A stretch of DNA of 64,000 nt from Candidatus Protochlamydia amoebophila UWE25 (lineage in GTDB: Bacteria > Chlamydiota > Chlamydiia > Chlamydiales > Parachlamydiaceae): contig NC_005861.2 in assembly GCF_000011565.2 (NCBI RefSeq), positions 1,612,001 through 1,676,000 on the forward strand, in the 5' to 3' direction. Below are positions 8,301 to 15,146 of this stretch, one piece after another. Numbering within the stretch: the stretch's first letter is position 1; every line of letters starts with the position of its first letter. A program made the position numbers and the translations under genes. A model generated the notes under the pieces. The model made no database searches. It worked only from the letters and a program-made list of their open reading frames with translations, and was not told the DNA's origin.

Positions 8301-10640
8301 AGCGGCACAGTGACAAATGTACTCGTGCAATTTTACCATCTGCAAGACTGCTTGCGCCAAGCCTTAAAAGCAAAGAAGAAACTCATCCCTCTCGATCTTT
8401 TACCCTATCTCGTCTCCTTACGGGGCAGTCAAATGCAAACCTTGGACCGCTGGGTTTACCCCAAATATAAACAAGCCGTCGCGAGCAGTTTAGCGCCCAA
8501 ACAAAGACTACAAAACGCCATCGACCGTCAAGTAGACATTTCTCTCACTTCCGCCCAAGCCGACGCAGCTAGCTTTGGCAAGCCCCCGACGTTTGAAGAA
8601 ATTCAACAGCGCAAAGAATACTCTCCCGAAAAAGCCCAAAGCGAGCTTTTTGCGTTTACCTTAAATCGATGCGCTTCCCATGTTTTGTTTGGCGAAAACC
8701 AAGAAGAAGAGTGGATTGAAGCTGATTTTAAACGCATGGCCAAAGGGAAAGCACCTGATCGCGAGCGGCAACGCCTTGTGCTAAACGCCTTAATCTTTTT
8801 AATGAAAAATAAAGGTCTTCGACCCAAAAAAGTGACTTTGATGAACTGCGCTGTTTTAGATCACGCCACCTTAAAACCTTTCTTGCATATTGACCTTACC
8901 TATTTAAATGTAAGCGGCTGCCCGCTTATCAAAGAAGAGGCGATTCAGGAAATCGAAAAACGCTCCCCTAACCTCAAACAACTTTATTTAAACCGCTGCG
9001 CTCAGCTACGCACGTTTGAAAAATCACGCTTTCCGCTCACATCAACCTATTTGCAGTTTGCCAAATTAGAAGAATTACAACTTAAGAGGTGTGTGGCGCT
9101 TGCCTCGATTCAGCTAGATGCTCCTCTTTTGCATACCTTAAAAGCCGATAAAAATCCCCATCTAAAGACGCTTTCTTTCACAACAAGTGATCCGTATGTC
9201 AGAGGAAGCTTTACAAGTTGTCTGGCTTTAAATTTAAAAACGGTCAGAGAAGTAGGAGTGAGGAGAATTTTAAAAGAAATAAAAAATCCAAAAATTGACC
9301 ATTCACGTTTATTTCAACTTTATATGAATGATTCTGGGACCATCGCGCTTGGCTTTTCTCGCGTTGGAATAAACGATAAGGAAGCGGAAATTATTGCTAA
9401 TGCTCTTGCTCTCAATACGGCTCTAAGATCACTCCGGCTTCAAAATAACCAAATTAGCGATAGAGGAGCAGAGGCTTTTGCTCGCGCTCTTGCTTCCAAT
9501 GCGACTCTTAAGGCACTCTGGCTAGACAATAACCAAATAAGCAATGAGGGAGCGGAAGCAATTGCTCAAGCTCTTGCTTCCAATACTGCTCTTAGAGAAC
9601 TCTATCTCGGCAATAACCAAATAAGCGATAAGGGAACCGAAGCAATTGCTCAAGCTCTTGCTTCTAATACGACTCTTGAAACACTCTGGCTCGATAATAA
9701 CCAAATAAGCTTTAAGGGAGTGAAAGCACTTGTTCAGTCTCTTGCTTTCAACACTACTCTTAAAGTAATCCACCTTAACAGTAATAAAATAAGCGATGAA
9801 GGAGCGGAAGCAATTGCTCAAGCTCTTGCTTCCAATACGACTCTTAAAATACTAGATCTCGGCAATAACCAAATAAGCGATAAGGGAGGGAAAGAAATCG
9901 GTAAGGCTCTTGCTTTCAATACTGTTCTTAGAAGGCTCTATCTCCGCAATAACCAAATAAGCGATGAAGGAGCCGAAGCAATTGCTCAAGCTCTTGCTTC
10001 TAATACGACTCTTGAAACACTCTGGCTCGATAATAACCAAATAAGCTTTAAGGGAGTGAAAGCACTTGTTCAGTCTCTTGCTTCCAATACGGTTCTTGAG
10101 AACCTCTCTCTTAACGGAAACCAAATCAGTAATAAGGGAATGGAAGCTCTTGCTCAGGCTCTTGCTTCTAATAGGAAACTTAGGGAAATCTCTCTTAACG
10201 GAAACCAAATCAGCGATGAGGGAATGGAAGCTTTTGCTCGCGCTCTTACTTCCAATACTGCTCTTAAGGTGCTCCATCTTGGAAGTAACCAAATAAGTGA
10301 TAAGGGAGCAGGCGCTCTTGCTCAGGCTCTTGCTTCCAATACTGCTCTTAGAGAACTTTATCTCGGCGATAACCAAATCAACGATAAGGGGGCCGAAACA
10401 ATTGCTCAAGCTTTTGCTTCCAATACGAAACTTGAAACACTCTCTCTTAAAGGAAACCAAATAAGCGATGAAGGAGCGAAAGCAATTGCTCAAGCTTTTG
10501 CTTCCAATACGAAACTTGAAACACTCTCTCTTAGAGGAAACCTAATCAGCGATGAAGGAGCGAAAGCAATTGCTCAAGCTTTTGCTTCCAACACTAATCT
10601 TAAAACAATCTATTTTAACAATAATAGATATAGGCGATGA
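5346..10640 (+). CDS. 1764-residue LRR protein with GlnD/DUF294-like nucleotidyltransferase and kinase-like regions, candidate effector
   Basis: Layout read from sequence. Residues 1-300 are helical. At about 325-345 GSLAKEEVCPYSDLEWCIL matches the nucleotidyltransferase motif of GlnD/DUF294 proteins (GS-x-x-x-x-E-x-x-PYSD-x-D), with Glu where the second Asp is expected, followed by a DUF294-C-like helical part. Around 780-900 is a kinase-like series: HFKQKP, then ISKTIQGQTLE, TRPGDGRFPNYVVE and FCVDNDISF, resembling the catalytic D...N and metal-binding D of HipA/actin-fragmin-kinase-type folds. Irregular Cys-containing LRRs follow at about 1145-1290, then about 14 ribonuclease-inhibitor-type 28-residue LRRs (1350-1764). 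Base composition is visibly GC-richer in the first two thirds than in the flanks. The last repeat is frameshifted. Enzymatic activities are inference. Confidence 0.85.
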   Translation: MQSTHPISPQSFSEQPAIFRYLASLDATTVAITENKYPKAIENFNVFMAYLPSHIEREVLKKAFECLFTLIPVIETPQEIEESVRLLLNLAVDPCFAEDQQRLASELAKWHYKKGKKTELEDKQFKYFMDAIHYVGKAQIISEASADLQRLASRLFKVALTSLAVFKQRLELAVGKNDSQQVIQLVTNLETRFESICCEGEKHALIKLFYKQVRTVVSHTLRTRGLERIESSGLRNLDETMRHYLTSDPLPTDCFITTQYREKLKAYRDSFRESYEEINPQQFTIEEVRAFQKKVSEYLLTFLQALVEDAIAILGDPPCSYDLRAMGSLAKEEVCPYSDLEWCILIEAIEHRPYFVKLARLLELQIIGLGEDPAQGLPVFTYIGAKHRSGLHIDSGGNPAVVTDLIHTPDGLAQMQKMEEYPSNSSSNTLRKTISFHQNNPKLCDRYQKKMSAYLDKKLPQTKEIRRKSQALQLLTDRLKTYEEIWHDPFQGQVIDLKKHYSELLNHFLNDLSFYFDIEGSNTLDLIDNLVKEKFLTPESGFLLQEAVAAVYLKRVGLHFKHKEQKEEVSLEELGSERKIFEKVYWLVLRPLYRKLKHGISKLDSHFQYIDLFQGTYYDEELQPAEIENLKPWMTHFVHHLVSRQRANALDSDQAWLWHEAYYQRLSHMTFAEPLREIYLNVLNSYPEEGNLATLSAHLASIPNPNGVRQSQRLEEEQFKQAILAMTTDQPDPDDSFQVKVRCPAVPDAQYLNQAVCEQILEVTGNLKRQYKNSAHPVASASYGGYQLHFKQKPTHPLLEYAIHALTARIAGHLSPPTQLARFEVDIKGKKRIYPVLISKTIQGQTLENAENLDVKQLTWACLCALLTRPGDGRFPNYVVEEGTRRIFCVDNDISFVEAVIHYYFGHKVQFSSALFCLDAKYHLDPEVLEAFIHLKPNLILNSWLEDLIQKDESYCTLQLFTPEEEKRLYEEDSEDRFKGTLLLRSGTVTNVLVQFYHLQDCLRQALKAKKKLIPLDLLPYLVSLRGSQMQTLDRWVYPKYKQAVASSLAPKQRLQNAIDRQVDISLTSAQADAASFGKPPTFEEIQQRKEYSPEKAQSELFAFTLNRCASHVLFGENQEEEWIEADFKRMAKGKAPDRERQRLVLNALIFLMKNKGLRPKKVTLMNCAVLDHATLKPFLHIDLTYLNVSGCPLIKEEAIQEIEKRSPNLKQLYLNRCAQLRTFEKSRFPLTSTYLQFAKLEELQLKRCVALASIQLDAPLLHTLKADKNPHLKTLSFTTSDPYVRGSFTSCLALNLKTVREVGVRRILKEIKNPKIDHSRLFQLYMNDSGTIALGFSRVGINDKEAEIIANALALNTALRSLRLQNNQISDRGAEAFARALASNATLKALWLDNNQISNEGAEAIAQALASNTALRELYLGNNQISDKGTEAIAQALASNTTLETLWLDNNQISFKGVKALVQSLAFNTTLKVIHLNSNKISDEGAEAIAQALASNTTLKILDLGNNQISDKGGKEIGKALAFNTVLRRLYLRNNQISDEGAEAIAQALASNTTLETLWLDNNQISFKGVKALVQSLASNTVLENLSLNGNQISNKGMEALAQALASNRKLREISLNGNQISDEGMEAFARALTSNTALKVLHLGSNQISDKGAGALAQALASNTALRELYLGDNQINDKGAETIAQAFASNTKLETLSLKGNQISDEGAKAIAQAFASNTKLETLSLRGNLISDEGAKAIAQAFASNTNLKTIYFNNNRYRR

Positions 10641-10676
10641 GGAAGTGAAAGCAATTGCTCAGGCAATACTAATTTG
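9390..10676 (+). repeat. 84-bp tandem repeat array encoding RI-type LRRs
   Basis: About 14 full 84-bp units, each translating to a 28-residue repeat of the form L-x-x-L-x-L-x-x-N-Q-I-S-D-x-G-A-E-A-I-A-Q-A-L-A-S-N. Two stretches, about 9640-9745 and 9976-10081, are nearly identical over roughly 105 bases and lie four units (336 bp) apart, pointing to recent duplication or conversion inside the array. The array continues in another frame past the stop codon at 10638-10640 to about 10676. Confidence 0.95.
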
Positions 10677-11257
10677 AAATAATTGAACTCAACAAACTAA
10701 TAAAATTACGAAGAACTTTCATTTACAAATAGAGTTCAAACTAACAAACTAGCAAAACAGCTATGAATTAATAGATAAAAAACTAACCCAGGGAATAAAA
10801 GCCATTAAACAGGAACCAGAATAGTACATACATGACGTAGTAAATCTGTCAGTTGAAGAAGAGTTAAGCCGCTATTTGGTTTCAGAAAAGTTGAAGCTCA
10901 ATTTTCTATAAAACCTGCAGCAGTAGTTAGTGAGAGTTGGAAAAAAAGGATAAACAAAGATTAAAAAAAAATATTCAGGAAATAGAAACAAAGCTTAAAG
11001 ATTACCTAGAGCAGAAAAAATACTTAGTATGGGATCTTGAGATAATGATTTTAATTAGAAAAGGATTAGAAAAATTCACAACGAATAACAAAAGTATATA
11101 AAACATCTTGAGTTAATTCAGAGTTCGTATACTTGATAATAGAAATACTTTACTTAAGTTTCCAACTTTTGCTTTTTGAATTTACAAGCTTTTCTTGGTA
11201 GCCTTCTCTTTTGTCTCTTTAACACTAAAAAATAAGGATGCACTTTTTTAAGTTGAT
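10677..11257. other. Gene debris between the LRR gene and the decayed paralog
   Basis: No intact frame. Short protein-like pieces appear in shifting frames near 10855-10975 (for example SVEEELSRYLVSEK, then in another frame EAQFSIKPAAVVSESWKK), which suggests an old degraded coding region of unknown identity. Confidence 0.45.
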
Positions 11258-11461
11258 TTGCTTTCCAATAATGTCGTTGAAAAAGGGACGCAACGCATTT
11301 TCTTGGTAAATAATGATATTTCTTTTGTAGAATCCGTTGTATCCACTACTGTTTCGGACATAAAGTGCATTTTTTCTTCCATTCTTTTTTTGCCTCTAAA
11401 TTCCCCGTTAGTGGCGTCTATAAAAAAATCATTTAATTGTTTCTACAGACAGCAAAATTGA
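11250..11461 (+). pseudogene. Decayed partial paralog of the kinase-like region of the 1764-residue LRR protein
   Basis: NVVEKGTQRIFLVNNDISFVES is a close copy of residues around 875-895 of the large upstream gene (VVEEGTRRIFCVDNDISFVEA). Nucleotide similarity continues through the following ACATAAAGTGCA and TTTTCTTCC stretches before it degenerates. The metal-binding-like Asp has become Asn. No intact start or domain remains. It shows that this module has existed in more than one copy at the locus. Confidence 0.85.
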
Positions 11462-11503
11462 TTTTTTACTATTTATTATCTACCTACTTTGCGCGGTAAT
11501 TGA

Positions 11504-12973
11504 TTATCCATGGGAAGCTTCTATAAAGCGATGGTTTTCATTTTTACCAGACAGCTGCCCACCCAATTTTTTCGTAGCAAAAATCGAAATTCCAATCATT
11601 ATAATGGATACAACTCCAATTAATAAAATATGTTCGGAAGCAATTCCAAAGGCAATAAGAAGAAATTGATAAAAACAAGAAGCGCCAGATTTTCCCAAAC
11701 GAGAGCCAATGCTATCAATTACAGATTTAGCATACGTTCTTTTTTCTGTTTCAATAGAAAGAAAAGCTATTTCTTTACTAGTATCAAAAATTGTGTACTT
11801 CGCAGACATGCTAAAAACATAGCAAATAGATCCTAGTGTCACTATCAATTGAGTTGGGGAAAACTGAAAAAAAGAAGCAATTTCCGCTAACAGCTCTTTA
11901 GGCATAAGAAGCGATGAAAAAAAAGCAGAGCTTGTGATTAATAAACATAAAGGGGTTGTGAGGGCAATTTGCGTCCAAGTAAACTTTCTAAAAATCCAGC
12001 TTGATAACAAGGCTATACAAACAGCACCAGTCCCAATTAAAGAAGTCAATTGATTAATATAAGCATTGTAGGCTTGAGGTGTCGGGTGTAGTTGCCTAAT
12101 ATTTTCTTTCCAAATAACTTCAATTAGATTCGTTGTCAGTCCAAACCCCACTACCAATACAGCTATACAAAGTAAGGGACCTGTTCTTAAAACATCCATA
12201 ACATTATCTTTGAAAGAAGAGGGAGCTATTTGTTTTTTTACTTTTTGTTTAATTGCCGAAAAATCAGTTGTAAGAGCCAGCCGTCTATTAATAATCATAA
12301 TTAAAAGGCCGCAAACACAGACAATACCAATCATCCATTGCAGGGTTCTTTCCCATGACATGAAATCAGACAAATGTTGACATAAGAAATGAGAGAGCTG
12401 ACCAGAAATAATTCCTGCCATATTTCCAACGAACATACAGAGGGGGTAAAATTTTTTGGCTTCTACTAAAGAAGTCGTATCACTCACATAACCCCAAAAA
12501 AGGATAGATAGAATGAGCATCGACCATAATTCTGCCGTTAAATAAAATAGAGTGTAATGCCAATAGCTTACCATGGCAACAAACCCTTTCGCTCCAACAG
12601 GTAAAATCATATGTAAATAATCTGCAACATTTTCTAAATAAAAAAACTTGCGGAATGGATATAATACAAAAGCAAAGAAAAGATAGTTAACTAGTAAGAA
12701 AGAGCTAAAAATATAAAATGTTTTTTCTCTTCCAAATTTATTATAAAATTTAGCAAAAAAATAACTAGCACAAATGGCAAGAGGAAGCATTCCCCAAATT
12801 TTAATAAAAGGAATGATCTCTGCACCTGCATCACTTGCTGTGATAACAATCGTATCTTTGAGGTCTTTTAATGTATGATAAACAATGATAATTAGAAAAA
12901 ATTGAAATAGGATCAAGCTACGCTTTTTTAAGATTAGTAAGGTAGAAGATACAGAATTTTGTTGATTTTTCAT
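11504..12973 (-). CDS. Nucleotide transport protein, ATP/ADP translocase (NTT/TLC) family
   Basis: 489 residues from the ATG at 12973; the upstream TTG frame is not needed and the family length (about 490-560) fits. Around a dozen hydrophobic segments are visible. The first carries YHTLKDLKDTIVITASDAGAEIIPFIKIWG, the conserved N-terminal TLC block (usually R-P-L-K-D). The family imports host ATP in exchange for ADP or takes up other nucleotides or NAD across the inner membrane, and is typical of Chlamydiales, Rickettsiales and plastids. Protochlamydia is known to encode several specialised isoforms; the sequence alone does not tell which substrate this one carries. It stands alone, convergent with the gene debris. 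Confidence 0.93.
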   Translation of the reverse strand: MKNQQNSVSSTLLILKKRSLILFQFFLIIIVYHTLKDLKDTIVITASDAGAEIIPFIKIWGMLPLAICASYFFAKFYNKFGREKTFYIFSSFLLVNYLFFAFVLYPFRKFFYLENVADYLHMILPVGAKGFVAMVSYWHYTLFYLTAELWSMLILSILFWGYVSDTTSLVEAKKFYPLCMFVGNMAGIISGQLSHFLCQHLSDFMSWERTLQWMIGIVCVCGLLIMIINRRLALTTDFSAIKQKVKKQIAPSSFKDNVMDVLRTGPLLCIAVLVVGFGLTTNLIEVIWKENIRQLHPTPQAYNAYINQLTSLIGTGAVCIALLSSWIFRKFTWTQIALTTPLCLLITSSAFFSSLLMPKELLAEIASFFQFSPTQLIVTLGSICYVFSMSAKYTIFDTSKEIAFLSIETEKRTYAKSVIDSIGSRLGKSGASCFYQFLLIAFGIASEHILLIGVVSIIMIGISIFATKKLGGQLSGKNENHRFIEASHG

Positions 12974-13175
12974 GGACTTTTTTTTTTGCAAAAAATTTTG
13001 CAAAAGAAAAAGCCGTTTAAGGGTGAATTTTAGTAAAATGCAATGACAATAAAGTTAATTATTTTTTTCTTATCGATCGCAAACCATTGTCATACTACAG
13101 TATTTCTTATTTATAAGCAACTAGGCAACCCAACTACTGTATTCACCTTTTTTATTGGTTTACGAATCCCCCATC

Positions 13176-13523
13176 TTATAAATAATAGTTCCATTCCTCT
13201 TCTTTAAATCCCACTAAACCAAATCCTTCTCCTAAAAAAAATGGTCGTTTCACAAGCATTCCATGCTTCGATAAAAGAACCAAAGCATCTTCCTTTGTAA
13301 GCGAGGGCATTTTTTCTGCGATTTGTAATTCTCGATAAAGTTTTCCCGAAGTGTTAAATAGCTTCTTTAAATTTTCGTTTTGATAATGAAACATTTTTTG
13401 CAATTCTTGTAAAGAAGGAGCTTGCTCAAGAATTTCTTTGCAAGTGAAAAAAAGTTTCTTTTGTTTCAAAAAGCGGATGGCTTGTTGACAAGTCGAACAT
13501 TTAGAATAAACATAAATTATCAT
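13176..13523 (-). CDS. ArsC/Spx/YffB-family thioredoxin-fold protein
   Basis: 115 residues starting MIIYVYSKCSTCQQAIRFL, which gives the C9-S-T-C12 motif of the ArsC/Spx superfamily. The C-terminal VKRPFFLG block corresponds to the conserved K-R-P segment. The CxxC form resembles Spx-type proteins, while YffB and arsenate reductases typically have C-x5-R; function (redox regulator versus reductase) is left open. It lies 203 bases upstream of the nucleotide transporter in the same orientation. Confidence 0.85.
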   Translation of the reverse strand: MIIYVYSKCSTCQQAIRFLKQKKLFFTCKEILEQAPSLQELQKMFHYQNENLKKLFNTSGKLYRELQIAEKMPSLTKEDALVLLSKHGMLVKRPFFLGEGFGLVGFKEEEWNYYL

Positions 13524-14461
13524 AAGTTAAATTTTACTCATCTATTATTTTATATGTTGAAGAATGTTTTGATAATTAGCTGGGTATAAGAGGAGTTTTA
13601 TCTACTTGAATTGTCAAGCATACATTATTTTAATAATTTTGCCTTATTTTCATTTATTTTTATCTTTTATTATTTTTAGGCTGAATCAGCTTAAATGATG
13701 ATAAACTAGAAGAATCAGAACATAATTGAAGAAAAAATTTAAGTGGAAAGTGATGAATAGATGAAAAATTTTAATATTTAGGAATAAGCAATTTTTTCAA
13801 CCGACATTGGAAAAGTATTTTTTCGTCGGTACTATTCTCAGTGAATGTCTCTTTAAAAATTATTTTCTGTCTTAAATTCAGCTAACAAATAGACAGATTT
13901 TTGGTAACCAATTTTAACACTTTTATTTTTAGCCAGTTACTTTCAATATGGAAAAATTTTAGAGAAAACAAATTTAAAAGAAATAATTTTTCATCAAATA
14001 GATTTACCAAAAGCAAATTTTATAGATGCCAAAAACTACTTCTTCATTCTAAAAATTAAGCGTTTAAATAAAAAAGCCTTTTTTTACTTAGCCCGTAAGT
14101 AGTTTCTTTATTATTTTTTTTAATACCCCATTTTTTGTTTCTCATACCTTGCTTGCTTAATTAATGAATCAAATCATGATAAAATCAAATATTTAATTTT
14201 ACGCTTTTTATTTCCTTATTATTGAAATCTTTTAATTCAAATTTTCATTTTATTAATATATCCATATTTTATTAAACATTCGACATCTACAAATATTTTT
14301 ATTTTTAAAATCTAATTCTTTATTTTTAAATTTTTAAATTTAAACCGCTTAGATTAATTGGAATTAATTTAATTTTTTACTAAAAATTAAACATTATTTT
14401 TTTTAATTAGATTTAGTTTTATAATTAGAATTATAACAGAACTATTAATAAAAGTTTAATT
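13524..14461. other. 938-base AT-rich gap upstream of the chaperone-effector pair
   Basis: Extremely AT-rich, with no supported gene on either strand. It must contain the promoter of the downstream operon, but no single -35/-10 pair stands out in such biased sequence. Confidence 0.5.
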
Positions 14462-15133
14462 ATGACTAAAGATATCAAAGTAATTAATGAAAGTTTAATA
14501 GACGAGTTAATGAAGCAAGATGATGGCGTAAATCTCAACTCACCTTTTCCTATTGCAAGTCAATTGGAAGCTCGTCGCAATTACTATGCTCAAATTATCG
14601 AATTGAGCTGGTTCAAAGAAAGAATCAAAACAGGAATAGAAGCTTTGGTAGATGAAAATGAAGATTTCATGAATGTTAATTTAACAGAGCAAATATTTAG
14701 CACAACTATTCATCCTTCCACGGTAAACCATCATGCCATTTTTGCCATTGGTAAACGGCATCTTGAAACGGATCATTTCCAAACAAGTGCCGGCATTTTT
14801 ACTGTATTAGCTATGCTAAAACCCTTGATTCCGTCGTATTGGTTTTGCTTAGGGTTATCGGAACAAAATTGTGGAAACTATGAACGTGCGATTCGCAGCT
14901 TTAAAACTGCGCACGATCTTGATAAAAATGATCTGTTTTCTAGCCTTCTCGAAATAGAATGTTGGCTGGAATTAGGCTATGATCAGGAGGCAGCACTACG
15001 ATTCGAAAATATTGATAAACAGCTTCGAGACGTCTCTCATCTCTCTACAAATCAAGCTATATCTTTACAAGCTCTAAAGCAGAAATTAGAGAGAAAGATT
15101 CAGCAAATGAAAAATAAAAAAATACTTATATAA
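14462..15133 (+). CDS. SycD/LcrH-like type III secretion chaperone with TPRs
   Basis: 223 residues. Residues 90-200 read as tandem tetratricopeptide repeats of the SycD/LcrH class-II chaperone type: HAIFAIGKRHLETDHFQ, IPSYWFCLGLSEQNCGNYERA and DLFSSLLEIECWLELGYDQEA. These chaperones bind translocators or effectors before secretion and have a characteristic three-TPR core. The N-terminal 85 residues are longer than in LcrH. The gene ends 13 bases before the start of the putative ADP-ribosyltransferase and almost certainly shares its transcript, which makes the downstream protein the obvious client. The TPR core is seen directly; the pairing is inference. Confidence 0.85.
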   Translation: MTKDIKVINESLIDELMKQDDGVNLNSPFPIASQLEARRNYYAQIIELSWFKERIKTGIEALVDENEDFMNVNLTEQIFSTTIHPSTVNHHAIFAIGKRHLETDHFQTSAGIFTVLAMLKPLIPSYWFCLGLSEQNCGNYERAIRSFKTAHDLDKNDLFSSLLEIECWLELGYDQEAALRFENIDKQLRDVSHLSTNQAISLQALKQKLERKIQQMKNKKILI

Positions 15134-15146
15134 TTGGGAGAAAAAC

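Noticed and set aside
9522-10493. Long minus-strand frames (9522-9821 and 9852-10493) opposite the LRR array
   Set aside because: They are the antisense of the 84-bp repeat, whose length is a multiple of three, so they stay open by repetition; no ribosome binding site or independent protein features.
9390-10676. CRISPR-like regular repeats
   Set aside because: The repeats are contiguous 84-bp coding units without spacers and translate to leucine-rich repeats.
13001-13003. TTG start for the nucleotide transporter
   Set aside because: Would add ten Lys/Gln-rich residues; the ATG at 12973 gives the usual family N-terminus.
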